A DNA stretch of 64,000 nt from Azospirillum sp. B21. Its GTDB lineage: Bacteria > Pseudomonadota > Alphaproteobacteria > Azospirillales > Azospirillaceae. Position 1 is the first letter of the stretch, and each line of letters opens with the position of its first letter. The translations under genes were made by a program, and so were the position numbers. Below, one piece after another: positions 10,776 to 18,903 of the stretch. The DNA is taken from NCBI RefSeq assembly GCF_008364825.1, contig NZ_VTTO01000002.1, forward strand, positions 186,001 to 250,000. The letters are read 5' to 3'. Under the pieces are notes generated by a model. The model saw only the letters and a program-made list of their open reading frames with translations. It was not told the DNA's origin and did no database searches.

Positions 10776-12485
10776 ATGGCGGTGAGCCGGGATGATCTGA
10801 AGACGCGCATCGGGCAGGCGCTGGGCGAGGCGAAGGCCGATCTGGTCATCAAGAACACGCGCTTCCTCAATGTCGTGACCGGCGAGATCGCCGAGGGCGA
10901 CATCGCTGTCTGCGGCGAGGTCATCGTCGGCACCTACGAATCCTATGACGGGGTGGAGGAGATCGACGGGCGCGGGCTGACCGTGGTTCCGGGCTTCATC
11001 GACACCCACGTCCATTGCGAATCCACCTGCGTCACCCCGCAGGAGTTCGACCGCTGCGTGCTGCCGCGCGGCACTACCACCGCCATTTGCGACCCGCATG
11101 AGATCTGCAACGTACTGGGCGAGCGGGGCCTCCGCTATTTCCTCGACAGCGCCGGCGGGACGACGCTCGACCTGTTCGTGCAGCTGTCCTCCTGCGTGCC
11201 GGCGACGGAACTGGAGACGTCGGGCGCGCGGCTGGAGGCGCCGGACCTGATCCGCCACATGGACCATCCCCGGGTCCTGGGCCTGGCGGAGTTCATGAAC
11301 TTCCCCGGCGTCTTCCACAAGGTGGACGGGGTGCTGGACAAGCTGGCCGCTTTCGACGGGCGCCACATCGACGGTCACGCCCCGCTGGTGTCGGGCAAGG
11401 AGCTGAACGCCTATCTCTCCTGCGGCATCCGCAACTGCCATGAGACCACCAGCGCCGCAGAAGCGATGGAGAAGCTGCGCAAGGGCATGCAGGTGCTGAT
11501 CCGCGACGGTTCGGTGTCGAAGGACGTCCATGCCCTGGCCGAAGTCATCAGCCCCGAGACCTCGCCTTTCCTGGGATTCTGCACCGACGACCGCAACCCG
11601 CTGGACATTGCGGAGGAGGGGCACATGGATCACCTGATCCGCAGCGCCATCCGCCTCGGCGCGCCGGTCGCCCATGTCTACCGTGCCGCCACCTGGTCGG
11701 CCGCCCGCGGCTTCCGCCTGTATGACCGCGGGCTGGTGGCGCCGGGGCATCGCGCCGATCTGGTCCTGCTCGACGATCTGGAGGACTGCGCGGTCAACCG
11801 CGTCATCCGCAACGGCAAGGTCGTCGGCCCGCACAGCTTCGACGGCCGGCCGGCGGTGACGCCGGTGGGGCTGGATTCGGTGAAGCTGGAGCCTGTGGCG
11901 GAGGAGGATTTCGCCGTGCCGGCCGGCGGGTCGGTGCAGTCGGTGATCGGGCTGGAGCCGGGGAAGATCCTGACCGAACACCGGCGGATCGAAGTGCCGG
12001 TGGCGGGTGGCCGGATGGTGGCCGATCCGTCGCGCGACCTGCTGAAGATCTGCGTCTTCGCCCGCCATGGCAGCAACCGCAACATCGGCCGCGGCTTCGT
12101 CCAGGGCTTCGGCTTCGCCGAGGGGGCGTTGGCGTCGTCGGTTGGGCATGACAGTCACAACATCTGCGTGGTGGGGGCGAGCGACGCCGACATGCGGATC
12201 GCCGTCAATCGCCTGATCGAGCTGCAGGGCGGTTTCGTCGCCGTGCGCGACGGCAAGGTGGTGGGCGAGTTGGCCCTGCCGCTGGCCGGTCTGATGAGCC
12301 TGGAGCCGTTCGAGACGGTGGAGGTGAAGCTGCGCACCCTGCGCGCCGCCGTCCGCGCCATGGGCTGCCCGCTGGCCGAGCCCTTCCTGCAGCTGGCCTT
12401 TCTGCCGCTGCCGGTCATCCCGCACCTGAAGATCACCGACCGCGGCATGGTCGATGTCGACCGCTTCGAGCTGATTGCCGCCTGA
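10776..12485 (+). CDS. ade: Adenine deaminase
   Basis: 569 residues, amidohydrolase superfamily. It deaminates adenine to hypoxanthine with metal ions in the active site. Motifs: PGFIDTHVHCES (metal-binding HxH), TTTAICDPHEICN, GLAEFMNFPGV, DGHAPLVSGKELNAYLSCGI and CTDDRNPLDI; the C-terminal domain has NIGRGFVQGFG and SVGHDSHNICVVG, both characteristic of Ade. I chose the ATG at 10776 (MAVSRDDLK), which has a GGCGGGGTGGG run upstream, over a TTG at 10749. It is a single gene. Confidence 0.95.
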   Translation: MAVSRDDLKTRIGQALGEAKADLVIKNTRFLNVVTGEIAEGDIAVCGEVIVGTYESYDGVEEIDGRGLTVVPGFIDTHVHCESTCVTPQEFDRCVLPRGTTTAICDPHEICNVLGERGLRYFLDSAGGTTLDLFVQLSSCVPATELETSGARLEAPDLIRHMDHPRVLGLAEFMNFPGVFHKVDGVLDKLAAFDGRHIDGHAPLVSGKELNAYLSCGIRNCHETTSAAEAMEKLRKGMQVLIRDGSVSKDVHALAEVISPETSPFLGFCTDDRNPLDIAEEGHMDHLIRSAIRLGAPVAHVYRAATWSAARGFRLYDRGLVAPGHRADLVLLDDLEDCAVNRVIRNGKVVGPHSFDGRPAVTPVGLDSVKLEPVAEEDFAVPAGGSVQSVIGLEPGKILTEHRRIEVPVAGGRMVADPSRDLLKICVFARHGSNRNIGRGFVQGFGFAEGALASSVGHDSHNICVVGASDADMRIAVNRLIELQGGFVAVRDGKVVGELALPLAGLMSLEPFETVEVKLRTLRAAVRAMGCPLAEPFLQLAFLPLPVIPHLKITDRGMVDVDRFELIAA

Positions 12486-12575
12486 ACGGGCGGTCTGCCT
12501 GGGAAAGAGGCAGGGGGCTGGAAAGTGAGCGGACTCCGACCGCCCGAAAATAGGGCGCCTGAGTGCTGGACAAAT

Positions 12576-12690
12576 CCCCTCCCCCCTTGTGGGAGAGGGT
12601 TAGGGTGAGGGGGCGGAAACTCAAGAATTTCATCGGCCTTCAGATCGTCGCCCCCCTCACCTCAACCCCTCTCCCGCAAGGGGGGAGGGG
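12576..12690. repeat. Dispersed palindromic repeat, inverted pair (copy A)
   Basis: Left half 12576-12613 carries the GAGAGGGTTAGGGTGAGGGG signature; right half 12651-12690 is an inverted relative (CCCCCCTCAC...CCCTCTCCCGC). Each half is itself a palindrome of C-runs and G-runs, and the two halves are oriented oppositely about 38 bases apart, like REP/BIME elements. Confidence 0.8.
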
Positions 12691-12745
12691 CTTCAAGCAG
12701 CGGGTGGGGCAGCATCGGGATTTAAGCAAACTGCTCCCGACCCTC

Positions 12746-12760
12746 TGGCACGGGCTTTGC
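12746..12760 (+). promoter_or_regulatory. Sigma-54 (RpoN) promoter of the CocE-type gene
   Basis: TGGCACGGGCTTTGC matches the sigma-54 consensus TGGCAC-N5-TTGC with the invariant GG and GC dinucleotides ten bases apart. The predicted transcription start, near 12772, is about 38 bases before the ATG at 12810. Transcription would need an enhancer-binding activator; no obvious site for one was seen upstream. Confidence 0.8.
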
Positions 12761-12809
12761 CACGACAACACATTAATCGTTGTTCGTCATCGAGCGAGCC
12801 CGACACGCC

Positions 12810-14453
12810 ATGACCCATCTGGCCCCGATGATCCACCAGTCGCATGACCTGCTGCCGGTCCGGCCGCCGGAAACCGTGTCGATGCGGACGCGGGACGGCG
12901 TGAGGCTGGATGCGGACCTCTACCGGCCGGACGCCGCCGGCACGTGGCCGGTGCTGCTGCTGCGCGTGGCCTGTGGGCGGCGCACCGCGCTGACCAGCCA
13001 TTACGCCCATCCGCGCTGGTACACCGCGCGGGGCTATGTCGTGGTGGTGCAGGATGTGCGCGGCTGCGGCACGTCGGACGGCCGTTTCCGCCCCTTCGAG
13101 GCGGAGCGGGAGGACGGGGCCGACGCCGTGGCCTGGGCGGCCTCGCTGCCGGGGTCGTCGGGCGTGGTGGCGATGTATGGCTGCGGCTATGCCGGGATGG
13201 CGCAGTGGCTGGCGCTGGCGGAGCGGCCGGCGGCCCTGCGTGCCGTTGCGCCGGCCTTCGCCGGCTGGGACGTCTTTTCCGACTGGGCTTACGAGGGCGG
13301 CGCCTTCCGGCTGGCCGACGCCATGGGCTGGGCTCTGCGCACCGCCGCCGAGGCGGCGCGGCGGGTGGAGGACGGCACCGGCCACCGCATCCTGTCCGAT
13401 GCGGCGCGCAGCCTGCCGATCGACGACGAGATCCCGTCGCGGCCGCAGGCCCTGCGCGATTACGCCCGCTATTCCCATTACGACGACTGGCTGACCAACC
13501 CGGTGCCCGGCCCGGCCTGGACCGCGCTGTCGCCCAAGGCGATGCTGGCGGACATGCCGGCCGACGTCGCGGTGCTGCAATTCGGCGGCTGGTACGATCC
13601 CCGGCTGGCCGGCACGCTGGACGCCCACGACCTGCTTGCTGCGCGGGGGCGGGCGTCGGTGCGGCTGGTGGTCGGTCCCTGGGACGCCGAAGGTCCCGCC
13701 GCGGCGCCGGGGGAGGCGCCCACGCTGGACACGCTGCAACTCGCCTGGTGGGAGCGGGTGCTGAAAGGGCAGGGGGCTGACCGCGGCGGCGCGGTGCGCC
13801 TGCATGACGTGGAGACCGGGCGCTGGCACGACCTGCCCACCCTGCCTGCGGCGGAGGCGGTGCTGCATCTGGCCAGCGACGGCCTCGCCAACCGGCAGGG
13901 TGGCCGGCTGGGGCCGGAAATGCCCGATTTCGAGGCACTCGACGTGGTGGTGCACGATCCGCGCAGTCCGGTGCCGACGGTCGGCGGCCATGCGGTGCCG
14001 GCCGCCGCCGGCCGTTTCGACCGCGCCGCCGTCGACCGCCGGCCGGATGTGGCGACCTACACCAGCCTGCCGCTGGAGGAGCCGCTGATGCTGGCCGGGA
14101 GGGTCGCACTGGATCTGTGGGTGGAGGCCGACGCCCCGTCCTTCGACGTCAGCGCCGTGCTGTCGGTGGTGCGCCCCGACGGGCAGGTGCTGCCGCTGAC
14201 CCAGGGCCACGCACGGGTGGAGCCGGGCGATCCGACCCGGCCGCTGACCATCGCCATGCGGGCGGCCTGCGCGACGCTGGCGCCGGGATCGGCGTTGCGC
14301 CTCAGCCTCGCCGGCTCCTGCTTCCCGGCCTATCCGGTCAATCCCGGCACCGGGGCCGAGCCGGGCGAAACCCGCCGGGTCGATGCGCTGCCGATCACGC
14401 TGCTGATCCACAGCGGTCCGGACCGGCCGTCGCGCCTGCGCCTGCCGGTCTGA
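12810..14453 (+). CDS. CocE/NonD-family hydrolase homologue lacking the catalytic Ser and His
   Basis: 547 residues with the CocE/X-Pro dipeptidyl-peptidase layout: alpha/beta hydrolase core (residues about 25-330) and a C-terminal jelly-roll domain (from about 400). The oxyanion Tyr region LYRPDAAGTWPVLL and QDVRGCGTSDGRF are well kept. The nucleophile motif, normally GxSYxG, reads GCGYAG here, with Gly at residue 126 in place of Ser. The catalytic Asp remains (GGWYDP, D263), but the usual GPWxH is GPWDAEG, with Ala at 293 in place of His. It may therefore be inactive as an esterase or peptidase, or use other chemistry. ATG at 12810 chosen over a TTG at 12780. Driven by a sigma-54 promoter. 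Confidence 0.85.
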   Translation: MTHLAPMIHQSHDLLPVRPPETVSMRTRDGVRLDADLYRPDAAGTWPVLLLRVACGRRTALTSHYAHPRWYTARGYVVVVQDVRGCGTSDGRFRPFEAEREDGADAVAWAASLPGSSGVVAMYGCGYAGMAQWLALAERPAALRAVAPAFAGWDVFSDWAYEGGAFRLADAMGWALRTAAEAARRVEDGTGHRILSDAARSLPIDDEIPSRPQALRDYARYSHYDDWLTNPVPGPAWTALSPKAMLADMPADVAVLQFGGWYDPRLAGTLDAHDLLAARGRASVRLVVGPWDAEGPAAAPGEAPTLDTLQLAWWERVLKGQGADRGGAVRLHDVETGRWHDLPTLPAAEAVLHLASDGLANRQGGRLGPEMPDFEALDVVVHDPRSPVPTVGGHAVPAAAGRFDRAAVDRRPDVATYTSLPLEEPLMLAGRVALDLWVEADAPSFDVSAVLSVVRPDGQVLPLTQGHARVEPGDPTRPLTIAMRAACATLAPGSALRLSLAGSCFPAYPVNPGTGAEPGETRRVDALPITLLIHSGPDRPSRLRLPV

Positions 14454-14459
14454 AAAGCG

Positions 14460-15218
14460 TCAGGGAAGATCGCCGGGCTCGTCCGCGTCGGCCTTGCCCG
14501 CCGCCTCCAGGCAGAAATCCAGGCTCTGCGACAGGAAGCGCATCATCAGGTCGCGGAACGGCGTCTTGTCGCCGACAGCCCAGGCCCGTTCGACGAGGTC
14601 GAGATAGAGACCGCGATCCTCCGCCAGGACCACCACCGGCGGGTAGCCGGCGCGGTTCAGGATCAGGTTGCACAGCAGCAGCGCCGTGGCCCGGTTGCCG
14701 GTGTGGAAGGGGCGGATGGCGCTCAGCTTGTGATGCGCTTCGAAGGCGGCGTCGGGACTGGCGTCCGATTTGCGCATCCAGGTCGACAACGCCGACATCG
14801 ACACGCGCAGCTTGGCCGGATCGGGCGCGGTCTCCGCCGGATCGTCCTTCGGCGCGCCGTTGCGGTATTTCCCGGCCTCGTCCTCGATCCCGCGATAGAG
14901 AACGCTGTGGAAGGCGGAGACCGTGCGTTCGGTCACCGCGCCCGTCGGATCGAAGGACAGCCGCGCCATCAGTTCCAGCGCCGCGCGATGGTTCAGCACG
15001 AAGCGCTGCTCCTCCACCGGGCGGTGGCGCAGGATGCTGCCGCGCTCCAGGATCGCCTTGACGTCGGCGGGCTTGACCGGCACCTCCTCCAGCGCGGCGG
15101 CGGCGACGGTGAGGTCCAGTTCGAAGCGGTCGGCGATGCCGTGCACGACCTCCTGCGGCAGGGGGCGGGCCGCGTCCAGCGCCCGTTTCTTCTCCGCGAT
15201 CTCGTCGAGCAGGGCCAT
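14460..15218 (-). CDS. Fic-domain protein with degenerate active site
   Basis: 252 residues. The fold is clear: a Fic N-terminal helix (EQRFVLNHRAALELMARL), the flap region AGKYRNGAP, and the active-site helix. Normal Fic AMPylases carry HxFx(D/E)GNGRxxR. Aligned here is IRPFHTGNRATALLL: Arg169 replaces the catalytic His, Thr173 the acidic metal ligand, and the two loop arginines are Ala177 and Leu180; only the Pro-Phe and Gly-Asn remain. The protein is unlikely to transfer AMP by the usual mechanism. It is convergent with the CocE-type gene (six bases between stops) and is a single gene; no antitoxin-like partner is adjacent. Confidence 0.8.
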   Translation of the reverse strand: MALLDEIAEKKRALDAARPLPQEVVHGIADRFELDLTVAAAALEEVPVKPADVKAILERGSILRHRPVEEQRFVLNHRAALELMARLSFDPTGAVTERTVSAFHSVLYRGIEDEAGKYRNGAPKDDPAETAPDPAKLRVSMSALSTWMRKSDASPDAAFEAHHKLSAIRPFHTGNRATALLLCNLILNRAGYPPVVVLAEDRGLYLDLVERAWAVGDKTPFRDLMMRFLSQSLDFCLEAAGKADADEPGDLP

Positions 15219-15433
15219 CGGTCACTCTGGGGCTGGTGGCGGGGAGGGGCGGTCAGGAGGGGGCTGGCGCATCATGCCGCGCCCCCTGCGGGGATTTGCC
15301 GCTTGGACGGGCACGGTTGCCGGTTTTAGGATCCCTGTCAAGATGTCCACAACCCAGCCATGGCCGGCCGCAACCGCTTGAAAAGGGCGGAAGGCGCTTG
15401 ATTTCGCGGGATGCGAGGGGGGAGGTCGCTGCG

Positions 15434-15865
15434 ATGACCTATGTCGCCTGGGACGAATCCATGAGCGTCGGCGTGCCCGTGCTCGACGAAGAGCATCGTC
15501 GGCTCCTCGACCTGTTCAATGGCCTGCTGGAAAGCGGCATCACCCCCGCCAACCGGGAGGAGCTGTCCAGCCTGCTCGCCAGCCTCAAGGACTACGTCGC
15601 CGTCCATTTCGCGCGGGAGGAGGCGATGATGGAGCGTTGCGGCTATCCCGAACTGAACGGCCACCTCGCCGCCCACCGCTATTTCGCCGACGAGGTGGAC
15701 AAGCTGGCCCGCGACTTCGACGGCGGCAACCCCACCATGCTGCGGGTCGACCTGATCCTTCTGCTGAAGGACTGGTTCGTGGAGCACATCCAGCAGACGG
15801 ACAGCCAGTACAAACCCTATGTGGGGGTGTCCCCCCTCTCCCCCCCGGGGAGACGGTCGGGGTGA
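15434..15865 (+). CDS. Bacteriohemerythrin
   Basis: 143 residues forming the four-helix hemerythrin fold that binds O2 at a di-iron site. Ligands: DEEHRRLLDLFN (His and Glu of helix A), HFAREEAMM, H(L)AAH and the final DWFVEHIQQTD. Such proteins act in O2 sensing, storage or delivery, for example in microaerophiles. The ATG at 15434 follows a GGGGGGAGG run. The last dozen residues (from VSPLSPPGRRSG) are not part of the fold: they are encoded by a dispersed repeat that starts at 15831 and also supplies the TGA stop. Confidence 0.93.
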   Translation: MTYVAWDESMSVGVPVLDEEHRRLLDLFNGLLESGITPANREELSSLLASLKDYVAVHFAREEAMMERCGYPELNGHLAAHRYFADEVDKLARDFDGGNPTMLRVDLILLLKDWFVEHIQQTDSQYKPYVGVSPLSPPGRRSG

Positions 15866-15972
15866 GGGGGATGCACAGCGTGGCGCAGATCAGCGCACAG
15901 CAGTTTCCGCTTCTCGCCAATCCTAGCCGTGCAACCCCCTCACCCTAACCCTCTCCCCAGGGGGGAGAGGGG
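15831..15972. repeat. Dispersed palindromic repeat, inverted pair (copy B)
   Basis: Left half 15831-15870 overlaps the 3' end of the bacteriohemerythrin gene; right half 15935-15972 (CTCACCCTAACCCTCTCCCC) lies before the stop of the TPR gene. The halves are oppositely oriented, as in copies A, C and F. The TGA within the conserved GGTGAGGGG is used as a stop codon. Confidence 0.85.
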
Positions 15973-15980
15973 ATACTTCG

Positions 15981-17681
15981 CTACTTCGCGGCGGCCTTCC
16001 GGTCGGCCAATCCCTCGTCCAGCTTGGCCTGGATGCCGGCCTTGTCGGTGTCCTCGTCGGCATTGCGCAGTGCGCGCATCCACTGGAACCGGGCCTCGTT
16101 GCGGCGGCCGGCGCGCCAGTAGGCGTCGCCGAGATGGTCGTTGATGGTGGGATCGCCCGGCTTCAACTCCACGGCGCGCTCCAGCTTCGCGACCGCGCCC
16201 TCGAAGTCGCCCAGCTTGTAGAGAGCCCAGCCCAGGCTGTCGACGATGTAGCCGTCGCGCGGGCGCAGTTCCACCGCGCGCTCCACCATCGCCCTGGCCT
16301 TGTCCAGATGCTCGCCCCGGTCGATCCAGCTGTAGCCGAGGAAGTTCAGCAGCGACGCTTCGTCCGGCCGTAGCGTCAGCGCGGTTTGCAGGTCGGCCTC
16401 CGCCTGCGGCCACTGCTTGGTCTTCTCGTAGCTCATGGCGCGGGCGTACAGCAGCGGCCAATGGCGCTCCTGCGGCGCGCCGATCCGCTCCAGAGCGGTC
16501 GTGTAGGCGGGGATCGCCTCGTCGTACCGCTTGGCGTAGCGGTAGATGTCGCCCAGCCGGGTCACCGCGTCGGTCCGCTCCGGCCGTTCGGCCGACAGGG
16601 CCTTGAGGACCGCGATGGCGTCGTCGTTGCGGTTCATGCGGGCGAGGCTGTCGGCTTCGCGCATGCGGGCGGTCCAGCCCAGCAGCGGGTCCTTCGCCAG
16701 CAGCCGGTAGGCGGTCAGCGCCTCCTCGTGATGGTCGCGGGAGGCCACGATGTCGCCGATCAGCAGATGGGCCAGCGCCAGATCCCCGCGCAGGTGCAGC
16801 GCGATGCGACCGAACAGCAGCGCCGGCTCGTCGGCATTCTCGTGATGCAGGGCGCTGCCGAGGTCGAACAGCGCTTCCGCCAGACCCGAACGGGCATCGG
16901 GCACCGGGCGGGTGTCGGACGGCGCTTTCGCCATGGCGTCCAGCGCCGGCTCCACCAGCAGCCCGTCGGGGTTGTTGATCTGGAAGGTCTCGTAGAGCTT
17001 GCGCGCCTCGTCCTTCTTGCCGGTGCGCATCATGAAGTTGCCGACGATCTGCACCACCCGCAGCGGCGCCTCGGTGTCCGTCACCTTGACATAATGGGCG
17101 GCGGCATCCTCGCTGCGGCCGGCGAGGTCGAGGATCAGGGCGGCATGCAGGTTGTAGAGCGCGCCGAAGCCCTGGACGGCCGCCAACGGCTCCAGCGCGG
17201 CCAGCGCCTCGTCCGTCTTGCCGCGGGATGTCGCCAGCCAGGCGCGGGTCAGCGGGGTGATGAAGCGGCCCAGCCCATCTGCCGGCAGGCGCGCGGCATA
17301 GCCGTCGGCCTCGTCCAGCTTGCCCTTGGCGAGCGCATCGGCGGCCAGCAGGGTCAGCGCCATCTGCGGCTCGCCCTGCTCGCCCAGCAGGCGGGTGGCA
17401 TAGCCGATGGCGGTGTCGACCTGCCCCTCGCCCAGCCGCAGCAGGAAGGTGCGACGCAGCAGGGCCTGGTCGTCGGGATCGGCGGCCAGTGCCTGGGCGG
17501 TGAAGCGCGCCGCCGCCGTCCAGTCGTCCTGGTGCTGGGCGTAGCGGCCGGCCAGATAGCTGCCGGTGGCGGAGCCGGCGGTCTCGCCGGGCGGGCCGGC
17601 GGCGAAAGCCGGCGCCAATATGGCCTCGGTCAGCAGGGCGGCCAGGGCGGTCGGCAGCAACCGGCGTCGGAAACTCGTCAT
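15981..17681 (-). CDS. Exported tetratricopeptide-repeat protein
   Basis: 566 residues. A signal peptide (RRRLLPTALAALLTEAILA then AFAAG) is followed by about ten or more TPR units: for example ARFTAQALAADPDDQALLRR, then a strong C-terminal run of canonical repeats (AEADLQTALTLRPDEASLLN, ARAMVERAVELRPRDGYIVD, AVAKLERAVELKPGDPTIND). TPR arrays bind other proteins; the family is common in alphaproteobacteria but has no assigned role. ATG at 17681 chosen because of the signal peptide and GAGGTGA upstream; the longer in-frame extension is translated repeat sequence. Confidence 0.88.
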   Translation of the reverse strand: MTSFRRRLLPTALAALLTEAILAPAFAAGPPGETAGSATGSYLAGRYAQHQDDWTAAARFTAQALAADPDDQALLRRTFLLRLGEGQVDTAIGYATRLLGEQGEPQMALTLLAADALAKGKLDEADGYAARLPADGLGRFITPLTRAWLATSRGKTDEALAALEPLAAVQGFGALYNLHAALILDLAGRSEDAAAHYVKVTDTEAPLRVVQIVGNFMMRTGKKDEARKLYETFQINNPDGLLVEPALDAMAKAPSDTRPVPDARSGLAEALFDLGSALHHENADEPALLFGRIALHLRGDLALAHLLIGDIVASRDHHEEALTAYRLLAKDPLLGWTARMREADSLARMNRNDDAIAVLKALSAERPERTDAVTRLGDIYRYAKRYDEAIPAYTTALERIGAPQERHWPLLYARAMSYEKTKQWPQAEADLQTALTLRPDEASLLNFLGYSWIDRGEHLDKARAMVERAVELRPRDGYIVDSLGWALYKLGDFEGAVAKLERAVELKPGDPTINDHLGDAYWRAGRRNEARFQWMRALRNADEDTDKAGIQAKLDEGLADRKAAAK

Positions 17682-17756
17682 GCTCTCGTCACCTCGTTTT
17701 CCGAGTCGGTATCCCATCACTTTCGGCAGGGCGCGGGCAAGAGACTTTCGTGCCCA

Positions 17757-17870
17757 CTCTCCTTCTCCCCCCTGGGGAGAAGGTCGGGATGAGGGGGGTC
17801 GGCGCAGCCGAAACATCCCCATATGTGGTTCCCCCTCACCCTAACCCTCTCCCCGGGGGGCGAGAGGGGA
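17757..17870. repeat. Dispersed palindromic repeat, inverted pair (copy C)
   Basis: Left half 17757-17798 and right half 17831-17870, oppositely oriented. The right half contains the last 12 or so codons and the stop (TCA at 17836-17838, read on the minus strand) of the phosphotransferase gene. Confidence 0.85.
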
Positions 17871-18903
17871 CTGGGGTCCAATCCCGGCGCACCTGTTCGA
17901 TCCGTTCGGCACGCAGGATGTCGGTGGCGTGGGCGTCCATATGGGCGCGCAAGCCTTCCGGCATGCCCGGCGACAGCATGGCGCCTTCCACCGACCAGCG
18001 GGCCATCCAGGACAGGGTGCGCAGCCAAGTCAGCCGGCGCAACGGCTTCAGCCAGGGCCGCACCTCGTCGGCGAGGTCGCCGGGAACCGCCATCGCCCAG
18101 GCCTCCACGAAGGCATCGACGTCGGACGGCGCAAGTTCCGCATTCACCGCCGGGTCCCATTTGGTGGAGGTGTAGAGGCTGGCATGGGCGAGGTCGCTCG
18201 CCGGGTGGCCGTATTGCAGCTTCTCCAGATCGGTGAACCAGGCTTTGCCATGGCCGTCGATCAGGAAATTGCCGGGATGCACGTCCACCCCCACCGCGGT
18301 CAGCGGCATCGGCGTCTCCGGCGGCGGGGCGAGGTCGCCGCTGCGGGCGGCGGCAAGCTCGTCCGCGATCAGGGCGCGGGCGCCGGCGTCCAGCGCGGCA
18401 CGGTCGAACCACTCCGCCTGCCGTTCCACCTGGGCCAGCAATGCAGCGACCGGATCGGGCGGGGCAGGCAGCGGCTCGTAGAAGTCCGGCGGGGCCATGC
18501 GGTGGATCGCCGCCAGCGCGCGGGCGATAGCCGGCATGTCGTCCGGCAGGACGGGGGTGCGGCCCTCCACCTCGCCGACCACCAGCGCGCCCAGCGGCAG
18601 CCCCTCGCCCGGCGGCAGCATGCCGGCGAAGCGCGGGGTGTGGCCCGACATTTCCGCCCGGCGGAAGGCGGCGGCCTGCCGGTCCAGCGCCGTCCAGGCA
18701 TCGAGGCCCAGCTGGCTCCAGCGCGGAATGCGGGCGACCAAGCGGCGGCCGCGCAGGCGCACATGGTCGTGGGCGACGCCCTTCAGCGGCATCGGCTCCA
18801 GCGCGTCGGGGGAGAGGTCGGCAAGGCGCGGCAGCCGGGTCAGGGCGGCGTGCAGGGCCTCCGTCGAAAAACCAGTCGGTTCGCTCACACCAACACCGCT
18901 CAC
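17836..18903 (-). CDS. Aminoglycoside phosphotransferase-family (APH/choline-kinase fold) protein
   Basis: 355 residues. Kinase-like motifs: GVDVHPGNFLIDG (the catalytic Asp and Asn loop, usually HGDxxxxN) and WFTDLEKLQYGHPASDLAH (metal-binding Asp and Glu). The N-lobe begins near MPLKGVAHDHVRLRGRRLVA. Substrates in the family range from antibiotics to sugars, choline and homoserine; nothing here identifies one, and resistance should not be assumed. GTG start overlaps the moaB stop (GTGA), so the pair is translationally coupled. The C-terminal tail TPVPSRPPGRGLG is encoded by repeat copy C. Confidence 0.8.
   Translation of the reverse strand: MSGVGVSEPTGFSTEALHAALTRLPRLADLSPDALEPMPLKGVAHDHVRLRGRRLVARIPRWSQLGLDAWTALDRQAAAFRRAEMSGHTPRFAGMLPPGEGLPLGALVVGEVEGRTPVLPDDMPAIARALAAIHRMAPPDFYEPLPAPPDPVAALLAQVERQAEWFDRAALDAGARALIADELAAARSGDLAPPPETPMPLTAVGVDVHPGNFLIDGHGKAWFTDLEKLQYGHPASDLAHASLYTSTKWDPAVNAELAPSDVDAFVEAWAMAVPGDLADEVRPWLKPLRRLTWLRTLSWMARWSVEGAMLSPGMPEGLRAHMDAHATDILRAERIEQVRRDWTPVPSRPPGRGLG

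Larger units (their letters stand above)
12486..12809. other. Intergenic region with a repeat pair and a sigma-54 promoter
   Basis: 324 bases between adenine deaminase and the CocE-type gene. It holds an inverted pair of the dispersed G/C-run repeats (12576-12690) and a sigma-54 promoter at 12746-12760. I see no convincing small gene and no clear activator-binding site. The first 80 bases carry complementary GC-rich segments (CGGGCGG / CCGCCCG) that could fold into a weak hairpin, but no T tract follows. Confidence 0.6.

Noticed and set aside
17836..18903. Antibiotic resistance (aminoglycoside phosphotransferase)
   Set aside because: The kinase-like fold is shared with many metabolic kinases; a chromosomal gene coupled to moaB is not evidence of resistance.
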